Source: G963662905 sp965230045
GTDB taxonomy: Bacteria > Bacteroidota > Bacteroidia > Bacteroidales > WRLA01
Direction of reading: 5' to 3'
NCBI GenBank assembly: GCA_965230045.1
Contig: OZ245940.1
Coordinates: 4,526,001-4,590,000, forward strand
DNA: 64,000 nucleotides
A program made the translations under genes and the position numbers. Below the pieces are notes generated by a model. It had not been told where the DNA came from and searched no databases. It saw nothing but the letters and a program-made list of their open reading frames with translations. Position 1 is the stretch's first letter, and every line of letters begins with the position of its first letter. This document shows positions 31,907-40,713 of the stretch, in pieces.

Positions 31907-34846
31907 TTATTCGATAATCGTCAGTTTTTGCTGCAGAACTTCCTTATTATTGTTTAAACGAATCAGGTACGTTCCTGCACGGAAATTGTTCATATCAAGC
32001 TCAATGCTGGTTTCGCCTGATTTAGATGCCTTTATGTTTTGGATTTCTTTTCCTGTAGCATCAAAAACACGCAATACATAATCCGGCGAAATAGCTCCGG
32101 CTGTGTTGATATAAAAGAGGCCGCGTCCCGGATTTGGGTTGACAGAAATCAAATTTTCTTCACCGGTTTCGCTGATACCAACAGTATTTACCGTGATGTA
32201 GGATTCTTTTAAAATTTCATCATCACCATAAGCATTGCTCACCTGGAGGCTGACATTAAAAGTTCCTGCCTCGCTGTAAACAATATTTTGTGGGTTCTTT
32301 TCGCTTGATGTGGCAGGTGTCCCGCCCTCAAATGTCCAGTTCCAGCTATTTGGGAAGCCTTCTGAATCGTCGCTGAAATTAACTGATTCGCCAACAATTA
32401 TTGTTGTGCTTTCGGCTTCAAACCCTGCCGTCGGTGCAATACCTTCGCTTACGGTGATATAATTCCTCCTTACGGCTGTATTTTCACCGATTTCATTAGT
32501 AACTGTTAATGAAACTTTATAGCTTCCAATTTCATTATAAACGATATTCTGTGGGTTCTGCTCTGTGCTTGTTGCCGGTTCGGCGCCTTCAAATTCCCAG
32601 TACCAGCTAGTAGGCTCTTCGGTAGAAAGATCTGTGAAATTAATTGCAGCCCCCTGGGTCAGTTCTTTATAATCGGCATCAAAATTAGCAGTTGGCGTAC
32701 CAACTTTAATAAAAGCCTCTTTGGTGAGCTCATTGCTACCGTATTGATTTGTTGCTTTCAATGTCACATTATAAAGTCCGCGTTCGGCATAAGTAATGTT
32801 GGATGGGTTTTGGTCGGTTGATGTTGCAGGGTCGCCACCTTCAAAAGTCCATTCCCACTCATAAGGATCAAATGTGGATTGATCGGTAAAATTAATGCTT
32901 GAATTACTGGGTATGCTGGTATTTGACGCTTTAAATTCGACAACCGGAGCACTGAAAATTGTGATATATCGATAACGTGCCAGGCTGTCAGTACCATATG
33001 AATTGCTTGCAATTAATGTAACCGTAAATTCTCCGGCTGTTTCATAAATGTGTGCAGGATTTTGCTCCGTAGATGTTTGTCCATCACCAAATTTCCACAA
33101 CCAGTTGTCAGGTGTTGGGTCTGTCAAGTCATTAAACTGGATGGGTTCTCCGGCTACGCCCTGTGTCGTATCTGCAACGTAATTTGCGTTGGGGCCTCCC
33201 ACAGTGATATATGCTGATTTAATTTCTGTATCATTACCCAGCGCATTGGTTACTTTAAGTGTCACATCATAGTTACCCGGCTGGTCATATGTAACAGATG
33301 TAGGGTTCTGGTCAGTTGATGTTGCCGGCGTGCCACCTTCAAAGGTCCATTCCCAGTTTGTGGGCGCATTGGTGGATAAATCATGGAAATTAATCGGAGT
33401 ACCGGTTTGTATATAGGTATTGGTTGCATCAAAATCAGCCGAAGGCGCTGCAGGAACATACATACCGTCAAGGTACAATGTTCCGGTTCCTGCCGGGTCG
33501 AGCCAGGGCTCCAGTCGCTGCTCCAGACCAGTTCCCATTTTATCCCACGACCAATACACTTTTCCGTAAAGGCTGTACAGTGGATTATCGCAGCCCGAGC
33601 TTCCTGGGCCACCGCCGAGGTCGCCAACAATACGGCCCTGATTATCAAACAATGGAGACCCGGAGCTTCCGCCTTCAGTGATGGAGGTTCCGTTTACTGT
33701 CGCAGCCCATGTGGCTTTCCAGTGCGAAAGCACGCCATTTCCGTTCCATTGGCTGCTGCCAAGTGTTGAACTGTAAGTGGATACTTTTTTGATATCACCA
33801 GCCGGATGATGAATGGAAACACCGCTTGGGGATGGGTTATTGGAGCGGTTCCAGCCATTATAATAAGCATTATAGCTGCCGGGAATATCATTCTTAAGCT
33901 CAAGAAGCATGAAGTCGGATCCTACATAACGGTCACCACTGGCGCGTAATTCACAGCCCGACATGGAGCTGGTTTCCGGCCCTGTTGTTCCGTAGCAATC
34001 CGAAGACTCATAATGAAACAGGAATATCCATTGGTTAAAATCGCTTTGGGTACATCCTTCACCACAATGGTGTGCAGTAAGCACATAAGGCGTAAGGTCC
34101 ATATTAGTATTGTTGATCACCGAGCCGGAACACCAGGCATAACCATCAGGGACTTTCATCCACTGGCGCACCACACCTTTCTTTTCGTCCTGCCAGTCAT
34201 CACCTTCCGGGCAATTGATATTGATCATGCACCATAGCGAACCGTCGCGATCGGGTTTTGGAGGCTCAAAAAGGAAATTCATGTCGCGGTATGCGTAGGC
34301 CAGCTCTGAAATATGAATCACAGGCTTTTTAGTTACATAAGACGGAGCAGTATATTCCAGGATAAGTTCGTCGCCTTTGATCAATTCCGTTACAAAAAGT
34401 CCGTCTGCGGTATTATTTTCCTGAGTAAATGCACCAATAAGCTGAAACTGATCGGCAGAATAAACAAAAAGCCGTGATTCTGCAGGAAGCCAGAAATTAT
34501 CATAATACAAAGCAATTGCAAGGGCACCGGGGCTGGAAATTTTCAAACGGCAGAGCTGATCGCCATTGCTGAGGGTTTCCCATGTGCCTTCTTTTACCAT
34601 CGAAATGTTCATTTCAACAGGAATTGCGGCACGATAAACCAAACCCTCTTCGGCACGCATATCGTCTTCCAGGGCAACATCTCCCATATTGCGTGTATTC
34701 TCAAAAACAAGATGTTTGACTTCGGAACGCAGATTTTCTTCCTCAAAGCTTGGGGGCGTGCCTCCCTGGCTTATTTGTCCCATAAGGGGATTAAAGAATA
34801 GTGCACTTATCAGAAGTGCAATAAATGTGTAAAAATTTTTATTCAT
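31907..34846 (-). CDS. T9SS-exported lysyl endopeptidase-like protease with five PKD domains
   Basis: A 979-residue secreted protease, paralogous to the neighbouring 546-residue one. After the signal peptide comes QISQGGTPPSF, matching its neighbour. The catalytic domain has His in VLTAHHCG, Asp in GSDFMLLEL and Ser in TEGGSSGSPLF. Then five tandem PKD domains of about 80 residues follow (from about residue 475 to 890), each with a WEWTFEGGTPATS-type and YDVTLKVTNALG-type core; the second has the FGDG form. The last 85 residues are the type IX sorting domain (VNPNPGRGLFYINT to AGTYLIRLNN). PKD domains may bind substrate such as insoluble protein or glycan. Confidence 0.9.
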   Translation of the reverse strand: MNKNFYTFIALLISALFFNPLMGQISQGGTPPSFEEENLRSEVKHLVFENTRNMGDVALEDDMRAEEGLVYRAAIPVEMNISMVKEGTWETLSNGDQLCRLKISSPGALAIALYYDNFWLPAESRLFVYSADQFQLIGAFTQENNTADGLFVTELIKGDELILEYTAPSYVTKKPVIHISELAYAYRDMNFLFEPPKPDRDGSLWCMININCPEGDDWQDEKKGVVRQWMKVPDGYAWCSGSVINNTNMDLTPYVLTAHHCGEGCTQSDFNQWIFLFHYESSDCYGTTGPETSSMSGCELRASGDRYVGSDFMLLELKNDIPGSYNAYYNGWNRSNNPSPSGVSIHHPAGDIKKVSTYSSTLGSSQWNGNGVLSHWKATWAATVNGTSITEGGSSGSPLFDNQGRIVGDLGGGPGSSGCDNPLYSLYGKVYWSWDKMGTGLEQRLEPWLDPAGTGTLYLDGMYVPAAPSADFDATNTYIQTGTPINFHDLSTNAPTNWEWTFEGGTPATSTDQNPTSVTYDQPGNYDVTLKVTNALGNDTEIKSAYITVGGPNANYVADTTQGVAGEPIQFNDLTDPTPDNWLWKFGDGQTSTEQNPAHIYETAGEFTVTLIASNSYGTDSLARYRYITIFSAPVVEFKASNTSIPSNSSINFTDQSTFDPYEWEWTFEGGDPATSTDQNPSNITYAERGLYNVTLKATNQYGSNELTKEAFIKVGTPTANFDADYKELTQGAAINFTDLSTEEPTSWYWEFEGAEPATSTEQNPQNIVYNEIGSYKVSLTVTNEIGENTAVRRNYITVSEGIAPTAGFEAESTTIIVGESVNFSDDSEGFPNSWNWTFEGGTPATSSEKNPQNIVYSEAGTFNVSLQVSNAYGDDEILKESYITVNTVGISETGEENLISVNPNPGRGLFYINTAGAISPDYVLRVFDATGKEIQNIKASKSGETSIELDMNNFRAGTYLIRLNNNKEVLQQKLTIIE

Positions 34847-34871
34847 TATGATTTTAAATTTTGGTTAATGG

Positions 34872-34879
34872 CAAAATTA
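34872..34879 (-). promoter_or_regulatory. Promoter -7 box of the PKD protease gene
   Basis: The minus strand reads TAATTTTG, matching TAnnTTTG, 26 bp before the ATG at 34846. Confidence 0.45.
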
Positions 34880-35014
34880 CTGTTGACCAACAGCAAATAT
34901 ATAAAATCTAAGAGCTAACAAGGCTTGCTTAACAAATAATTTGGAATAAATCTAATTTTTTGCCTCAATTCATACAATTTGACAGCCAAAAGACAGCGGG
35001 CTCATGAATTATCG

Positions 35015-35022
35015 TAACTTTG
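35015..35022 (+). promoter_or_regulatory. Promoter -7 box of the MFS transporter gene
   Basis: TAACTTTG matches TAnnTTTG, 36 bp before the ATG at 35059. No clear -33 box is seen. Confidence 0.4.
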
Positions 35023-35058
35023 GCGGCCTTCATCAGTTAACCTTATAAAAAATAAATA

Positions 35059-36450
35059 ATGACAGAAGCGATCAACAAATCACTAAGAGACTCAAAAGGA
35101 GCACGTTGGGGTGCCCTTGCGGTAGTTTCTTTTACTATGATGACCGGATATTACATTAACTATGTAATTTCCCCCTTAAAACCTCTGCTTGAAGAACATT
35201 TGCAATGGACTTCAACAGACTTTGGTATGTGGAACAGTGCTTACGGATGGTTTAATGTATTCTTCCTGATGCTTATTTTCGGGGGTTTGATCCTGGATAA
35301 AATGGGCGTTCGTTTTACCGGTGTCGGTGCAGCCCTAACAATGATTATCGGTACATTCATACAATATGCGGCCATATCGGAAATTATACCCATGGATGGC
35401 CTGATCTTTGGCTACGACAAGCAGGTTGCCATCGGAGCCGTTGGTTTTGCAATTTTTGGCGTTGGTGTGGAAGTAGCCGGCATTACGGTTTCCAAAGTAA
35501 TCGTCAAATGGTTTAAAGGAAAAGAACTTGCCCTGGCGATGGGGCTTGAAATGGCCACTGCACGTTTAGGCACTGCCCTGGCCCTTGCGGTGCCTTATCC
35601 AATGGCCACAATTTGGTTCGGAACAAAAGAATTTCCCGCAATTTCAGCTCCTTTAATGCTGGGCCTTGGCCTTCTGGTTGCAGGTTTTGTTGCCTTTATC
35701 TGGTACACAACCATGGACAAAAAACTGGAAAAATCCGAAGGTATAACCGACGAGATAAATGAAGAGGACGCCTTTAAAGTAAGCGATATCCTATTAATTA
35801 TAAAAAACAAAGGGTTCTGGCTAATTGCTCTGCTTTGCGTTTTATTTTATTCAGGAGTATTCCCTTTCCTCTATTTTGCAGCAGATTTGATGATCAATAA
35901 ATATAATGTTGACCCGGAATTTGCAGGTTCAATACCAAGCTTGCTTCCTTTTGGAACGATCATCCTGACTCCACTCTTTGGCAGTATTTACGACAGAAAA
36001 GGTAAAGGGGCAACCATTATGTTGATTGGCTCGGTTATGCTACTCGCCGTTCATTCACTTTTTGCCATTCCCTCCATGCACAACTATATTATCGCAATCG
36101 TGCTGATTATGCTTCTTGGCGTTACATTCTCCCTGGTGCCTTCTGCAATGTGGCCTTCCGTACCGAAAATTATCCCTGAAAAACAATTAGGTACAGCTTA
36201 TGCACTGATATTTTGGGTGCAAAACTGGGGATTAATGGGCATGCCACTGCTCATCGGATGGGTTTTGGATAAATACTGCATCGTTTCACAAACTGAAGTA
36301 GAAGGCGTAGTTAAAACTACTTACGATTATACGATCCCAATGATGATTTTTGCCGCTACCGGTTTATTGGCTATTATTATTGCTCTGATGCTGAAAGCTG
36401 AAGACCGCAAAAAAGGCTATGGCCTTGAACTGGCGAATATTCAAAAATAA
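35059..36450 (+). CDS. Major facilitator superfamily transporter
   Basis: A 463-residue carrier with about 12 helices in two halves. The first half carries the loop 2-3 motif variant GGLILDKMGVRFTGVGAALT, and the second half the related GSIYDRKGKGATIMLIGSV. The central loop (about residues 215-245) is charged (KKLEKSEGITDEINEEDA). Sequence features suggest an organic-anion or nitrate/oxalate-type MFS carrier, but the substrate cannot be named. Single-gene unit with its own promoter and terminator. Confidence 0.85.
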   Translation: MTEAINKSLRDSKGARWGALAVVSFTMMTGYYINYVISPLKPLLEEHLQWTSTDFGMWNSAYGWFNVFFLMLIFGGLILDKMGVRFTGVGAALTMIIGTFIQYAAISEIIPMDGLIFGYDKQVAIGAVGFAIFGVGVEVAGITVSKVIVKWFKGKELALAMGLEMATARLGTALALAVPYPMATIWFGTKEFPAISAPLMLGLGLLVAGFVAFIWYTTMDKKLEKSEGITDEINEEDAFKVSDILLIIKNKGFWLIALLCVLFYSGVFPFLYFAADLMINKYNVDPEFAGSIPSLLPFGTIILTPLFGSIYDRKGKGATIMLIGSVMLLAVHSLFAIPSMHNYIIAIVLIMLLGVTFSLVPSAMWPSVPKIIPEKQLGTAYALIFWVQNWGLMGMPLLIGWVLDKYCIVSQTEVEGVVKTTYDYTIPMMIFAATGLLAIIIALMLKAEDRKKGYGLELANIQK

Positions 36451-36472
36451 ATTGTTCATAAAATTTATTAAG

Positions 36473-36501
36473 ACCCGTTCCTTTTAGGTGCGGGTTTTTT
36501 T
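36473..36501 (+). terminator. Terminator of the MFS transporter gene
   Basis: Stem ACCCG (36473-36477) with CGGGT (36491-36495) followed by T7, 22 bp after the stop codon. Confidence 0.8.
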
Positions 36502-36533
36502 ATTTTCGTGCAATCAGGTTGAAAACTCTTTTT

Positions 36534-37244
36534 ATGAAAAAGCGCATTCTAATCCATATACCAACAATTGCAGAAGCAAGGCCAATATGCGATAGCTTTG
36601 GGATTCATGCTGAATTCGGTTTTAAGCAGATAAGCCAAAACGGGCTGGATATAGATTTGCTTATCAGTGGTGCAGGAATACTGCCTACAGCCTGGTCTTT
36701 AGGAAAATACCTCTGCAATCATCACGGCCTTGCAATACAGCTTGGACTGGCAGGCACATACAGGGATCACATAAAAATCGGAACGCTTGTGCGCGTAAAA
36801 AAAGATGTCGTGGCCGATTTTGGCGTATGGCAGCAACATTCCTTCGAACCCTTTACCGAAAAACCATTTGGCTTTACCGATGCCCCCCCTTTCCAAAACG
36901 GTTTCCTTTTGGAAAATTTCCCGAACCTCCCTGAATACCTGAAATTACCTGAAGCCAATGCAGCAACTGTAAGCAGTATCATCGCCGATGAACGCGCAGG
37001 AACTCCCCTGGCAAATTATTATCAGGCAGATATCGAAAGCATGGAAGGGGCTGCTTTTTTCTATGCCACAGCCAAAGCGCAAATCCCTGCCCTGCAAATA
37101 CGCGGCATTTCCAATAAAACAGCTGAGCGCGACCCACAGAAATGGAATATCCCATTGGCACTTCAAAATTTGAATTCTTACCTGCTGCGCTTGCTTGCTT
37201 TTCTGGCAGAAAACAATAATTTTCGTACTTTTGAAACAAAGTAA
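36534..37244 (+). CDS. mqnB: Futalosine hydrolase (menaquinone biosynthesis)
   Basis: A 236-residue nucleosidase of the purine nucleoside phosphorylase/MTAN fold that releases the base from (amino)futalosine to give dehypoxanthine futalosine. IPTIAEARPICDSF near the start, the ISGAGILPTAWSLGKYL segment, IQLGLAGTY and the late DIESMEGAAFFYA and IRGISNKTAERD motifs fit MqnB. The ATG at 36534 is preferred over an in-frame TTG 15 bp upstream because it gives the compact MKKRILIHIPT start. mqnD follows after 3 bp, so both act in one transcript. Confidence 0.88.
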   Translation: MKKRILIHIPTIAEARPICDSFGIHAEFGFKQISQNGLDIDLLISGAGILPTAWSLGKYLCNHHGLAIQLGLAGTYRDHIKIGTLVRVKKDVVADFGVWQQHSFEPFTEKPFGFTDAPPFQNGFLLENFPNLPEYLKLPEANAATVSSIIADERAGTPLANYYQADIESMEGAAFFYATAKAQIPALQIRGISNKTAERDPQKWNIPLALQNLNSYLLRLLAFLAENNNFRTFETK

Positions 37245-37247
37245 AAA

Positions 37248-38111
37248 ATGAGTACGCCCGATAAACTTCTCCTAAGCATTGGCTTTTCAAGCTGCCCGAA
37301 CGACACCTTCATTTTTGATGCGCTGGTTCACCAACGCATTAATTTGCAGGGTCTTGATTTCCATGAATGGCTCGCCGATGTGGAAGAACTCAACCTGAAA
37401 GCCGTAAAAACGGAGCTGGACATTACCAAACTCAGCATTTTTGCGATGCTTCAGCTGGGCGCCAACTATCAGCTGCTCGATTCTGGCGCTGCTTTTGGCA
37501 TTGGGCTCGGCCCGCTGATCATCAGCAAAAAAAGCATGACTCCTGCCGATTTAAAATCTGCACGCATTTTAGTACCCGGAAAAAACACAACAGCCCGTCT
37601 TTTGACTGAACTCTATACCGAAGGGCAACATTCTGATTTTGATGAGGTTATATTCTCAGATATTGAACAACTTTTGCTGGATGAAAAATTCGATGCCGGG
37701 GTCATCATCCACGAAAACCGCTTTACTTACAAGCAAAAAGGGCTCAAACTCGTTGCCGATCTCGGTGCTTACTGGAATAAAATAAGTTCAGACCTGCCAC
37801 TCCCATTGGGTGGCATCGCCATCAGACGTTCATTTTCTGATGATCTGAAAAAACAGCTTTCTAAGCTTCTGCGCAACAGCCTGCAATTTGCAATGGATCA
37901 TCCGAATGTTGCTTTGCAATACATGCAACAGTATGCCCAGGAAATGGAAGCCGGCATCATGCAGCAGCATGTGAAAGCATATGTCAATGAATACAGCCTG
38001 TCCATGGGCGAAAATGGACGCAAAGCAATACGCTTCCTTGCTCAAAAAGCCTCCGAAATTGGATTGATTCCCGCACATACAGATATCGAATCGTTGTTCG
38101 TGAAAAATTAA
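37248..38111 (+). CDS. mqnD: 1,4-dihydroxy-6-naphthoate synthase (menaquinone biosynthesis)
   Basis: A 287-residue enzyme that converts cyclic dehypoxanthine futalosine into 1,4-dihydroxy-6-naphthoate. It has the two-lobed fold of periplasmic binding proteins. LSIGFSSCPNDTFIFDALVH is the characteristic start, DITKLSIFAMLQL and GFGIGLGPLII-like glycine-rich stretches follow, and LPLPLGGIAIRRSF is the conserved hinge. It follows mqnB by 3 bp. With mqnE on the other strand at 28.3 kb, three enzymes of the pathway lie in this window; mqnA and mqnC are elsewhere. Confidence 0.92.
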   Translation: MSTPDKLLLSIGFSSCPNDTFIFDALVHQRINLQGLDFHEWLADVEELNLKAVKTELDITKLSIFAMLQLGANYQLLDSGAAFGIGLGPLIISKKSMTPADLKSARILVPGKNTTARLLTELYTEGQHSDFDEVIFSDIEQLLLDEKFDAGVIIHENRFTYKQKGLKLVADLGAYWNKISSDLPLPLGGIAIRRSFSDDLKKQLSKLLRNSLQFAMDHPNVALQYMQQYAQEMEAGIMQQHVKAYVNEYSLSMGENGRKAIRFLAQKASEIGLIPAHTDIESLFVKN

Positions 38112-38182
38112 TCAAATATTCATGTTTCCAAAAAAATATATAATCCCTTTTTTAAATGCTCAGAAAATTAAATTTTAATCCG

Positions 38183-39280
38183 ATGAAAACAAAAATTACC
38201 CTTCTCCTTTTTTTAAGCTTGCTTTTTGGCTCTGCTTTTTCCCAGCAGGATGCCGCTGCAATTTTTGAAGAACTTCAATTTGAACAGGATAGCCAGCAAA
38301 AAGAAAAACTGAAAAACGACTTGCAAACGAATTACCCTAATTCGGTTTACACGGCAATCCTTGGTTATCTGGAGATGAGTGATGGGGAACTTCTAGAAAA
38401 TGCCAATATCGTACTTCGGAAATTCCCTCAAAATCCCTGGGGTTATTATCTGATGGGCACCTATAAGCTGGAATATAAGGATAGCCAGCAGGATGCACGG
38501 CATTATTTTGAGGATGCATTGCGTTTTGATAAAGATTTTTGGCGCTCTTATGCCAAGCTCGCCTGGATTGATGAGCAAATGGGATTTTATGATGATGCTG
38601 AAAAATTTGCATCAAAAGCAATAAGCCTAAAAGAAAATGATGATTTATATCTGCTCAGGGGGCTTATTCGTGGTGATATCGGCAAGCAGAAAAAAGCGAT
38701 AACCGATTTCGAGAAAGCAATAGAAATCAATCCCAAAAACGACAGGGCCTATTACGCTGCTGCTTATGCGCTTTATATGCTGGATGAACTCGAAGACGCA
38801 TTAACTTTTATCAATGAAGCAATAAAACTGCAGAAAAAAGATGCAGAATATTATTACCTGCGCGGAAATATCTTGCTGGACCTTGATTCTCCGGAGGAAG
38901 CCCTGGAAAACTATGCTTACTCAATGGTTATAGATAGCTTGCACTGGCAGGCCATAATGATGTCGGGCTGGGTAAAAGCAATACAGGAAAAATATGAAGA
39001 CGCTCAGTTCTACTTTACCAAAGCCCTTGAAATAGAAGAAGACGCAGAGATTTACTATTATCGCGGACTGAGCTATTATGAAAAAGATGAATATGAAAAA
39101 GCGGAGCAGGATTTTTCCAAAGCACTCGACATGTTTTATGATGACCCCGATTTGTACTATTTTCGCGGCTACTGCCGTTATGAAAATGGTAAAAGCGAAC
39201 AGGCTTGCGCTGATATGAAAATCGCAGCCGACCTTGGTGACAGAGATGCGAAAGCTTTTTATCGCCAGAACTGCAAATAA
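38183..39280 (+). CDS. Exported tetratricopeptide-repeat protein
   Basis: A protein of 365 residues from the ATG at 38183, chosen because it starts a signal peptide (MKTKITLLLFLSLLFGSAFS then QQDA). The rest is a solenoid of about eight TPR units, for example YYYLRGNILLDLDSPEEALE, IYYYRGLSYYEKDEYEKAEQ and LYYFRGYCRYENGKSEQACA. It resembles Sel1/TPR proteins of the Bacteroidota periplasm that act as scaffolds. It lies between mqnD and hldD on the same strand (about 70 and 38 bp gaps). No specific function can be assigned. Confidence 0.8.
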   Translation: MKTKITLLLFLSLLFGSAFSQQDAAAIFEELQFEQDSQQKEKLKNDLQTNYPNSVYTAILGYLEMSDGELLENANIVLRKFPQNPWGYYLMGTYKLEYKDSQQDARHYFEDALRFDKDFWRSYAKLAWIDEQMGFYDDAEKFASKAISLKENDDLYLLRGLIRGDIGKQKKAITDFEKAIEINPKNDRAYYAAAYALYMLDELEDALTFINEAIKLQKKDAEYYYLRGNILLDLDSPEEALENYAYSMVIDSLHWQAIMMSGWVKAIQEKYEDAQFYFTKALEIEEDAEIYYYRGLSYYEKDEYEKAEQDFSKALDMFYDDPDLYYFRGYCRYENGKSEQACADMKIAADLGDRDAKAFYRQNCK

Positions 39281-39318
39281 ACAGCCTGCTCCTGATAAGC
39301 ATAAATAAAATTTGAAAA

Positions 39319-40287
39319 ATGAAAATTATTGTTAGCGGCGCTGCCGGTTTTATTGGCAGCTGCCTTGTATCAGCTTTAAATATAGAAGGCGAAAACGATC
39401 TGATCCTGGTTGATGATTTCTCCCGTGTGGATAAAATGAAAAACCTGCAGGGGAAATCATATACAGAACTCGTGCCCCGCGAAGAGTTTTTTGAGTGGTT
39501 TCACCATGAAAAGCCCAAAATTGATTGCATCATGCACATGGGTGCCCGAACCGATACCGCCGAATTTGATCATAAAGTTTTTGATAAACTGAACCTCAAC
39601 TATTCCAAAGAAATGTGGAAGCTCTGCACGGAACAGCAAATACCACTGCTCTATGCTTCCTCCGCAGCAACCTATGGCCTGGGCGAATTGGGCTATGTTG
39701 ATGACCACAGCATCATCCCTGATTTAAAACCCTTAAACCCTTATGGTGAATCCAAAAATGAATTTGATAAATGGGTGCTGAAACAGGATGAAAAACCACC
39801 TTTTTGGGCAGGCTTCAAATTTTTTAATGTCTATGGTCCCAATGAATACCACAAAGGCCGCATGGCTTCCGTGATTTTTCATGCGTTTCATCAAATTGGT
39901 AAAACCGATGCCATGAAACTTTTCCGCTCGCACCATCCCGATTTTAAAGACGGGGAGCAGTTGCGCGATTTTGTTTATGTAAAAGACCTCGCAAAAGTGC
40001 TGCTTTTCATGATGCGAAACCAACCGGAATCAGGTATTTATAACCTGGGAACCGGAACAGCGCGCACTTTCCTCGATCTTACCAAAGCTGTTTTTGCTGC
40101 ACTCGGGAAAGAAGCAGATATTTCATTCATAGATACGCCCAAAGACATTCGTGATAAATACCAGTATTTCACGGAAGCAAATATGAATAAGCTGCTCAAA
40201 GCCGGATACAATCAAGGCTTTGCCAGCCTCGAAGAAGGCGTAGAAGATTATGTCACAAACTATTTGATGAAATCGGAGTACTTATAG
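39319..40287 (+). CDS. hldD: ADP-L-glycero-D-manno-heptose 6-epimerase
   Basis: A 322-residue short-chain dehydrogenase/reductase-type epimerase that inverts C6 of ADP-D-glycero-manno-heptose, giving the heptose precursor of lipopolysaccharide core. The Rossmann motif is GAAGFIGSCL. HMGARTDTAEFD, the catalytic YGESK tetrad residues Tyr and Lys, and FKFFNVYGPNEYHKGRMASV with AFHQIGK are strong HldD hallmarks. About 322 residues is the usual length. A terminator follows within 40 bp. Confidence 0.95.
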   Translation: MKIIVSGAAGFIGSCLVSALNIEGENDLILVDDFSRVDKMKNLQGKSYTELVPREEFFEWFHHEKPKIDCIMHMGARTDTAEFDHKVFDKLNLNYSKEMWKLCTEQQIPLLYASSAATYGLGELGYVDDHSIIPDLKPLNPYGESKNEFDKWVLKQDEKPPFWAGFKFFNVYGPNEYHKGRMASVIFHAFHQIGKTDAMKLFRSHHPDFKDGEQLRDFVYVKDLAKVLLFMMRNQPESGIYNLGTGTARTFLDLTKAVFAALGKEADISFIDTPKDIRDKYQYFTEANMNKLLKAGYNQGFASLEEGVEDYVTNYLMKSEYL

Positions 40288-40322
40288 GAGTACTTGATCT
40301 TTCTTTTTAATGATACGGGAAC

Positions 40323-40351
40323 AAAGCTCCATACAATTTGGAGCTTTTTTT
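40323..40351 (+). terminator. Terminator of hldD
   Basis: Perfect 9-bp stem AAAGCTCCA (40323-40331) with TGGAGCTTT (40339-40347), then T-run. Confidence 0.85.
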
Positions 40352-40362
40352 GTTGGATCGGC

Positions 40363-40698
40363 TTACATTTTGTCCCTGATCTCAATCAAAAATGACTTCA
40401 CTTTTTCAAGGCTCTGGATCATCTCCAGGTTTTCAAAGGCTTTGCTGCGATTTTCTTTGATATGCTTTTTGGCGCCTTCAATAGTGAATTTGCGCTCCTT
40501 TAACAGATGATGGATTAAGCGAAGGTTTTCCAGATCGTCTTTTTTAAAAAAACGGGTACCTTTTTTATTGGTGGTAGGCTTGAGGATATCAAATTCATTG
40601 GACCAATAGCGGATTTGTGAAATGTTCACACCAAACATTTCGGCAACTTCACCAATTGGATAATAGATTTTTTCGGCATGGAATTCTTTGACAGGCAT
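40363..40698 (-). CDS. MerR-family transcriptional regulator
   Basis: A small 111-residue MerR-type DNA-binding protein. The winged helix-turn-helix is KIYYPIGEVAEMFGVNISQI followed by RYWSNEFDIL and a wing ending TRFFKKDDLENL. A short helical part (HHLLKERKFTIEGAKKHIKE) leads to the dimerisation helix. It lacks an effector-binding domain with Cys residues, so it may respond to a protein partner or act as a plain DNA-binding factor. It is 15 bp downstream of an M23 peptidase gene on the same strand, an arrangement common in Bacteroidota and suggestive of cell-envelope control. Confidence 0.88.
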   Translation of the reverse strand: MPVKEFHAEKIYYPIGEVAEMFGVNISQIRYWSNEFDILKPTTNKKGTRFFKKDDLENLRLIHHLLKERKFTIEGAKKHIKENRSKAFENLEMIQSLEKVKSFLIEIRDKM

Positions 40699-40713
40699 AG
40701 GGCAACACCTTGT

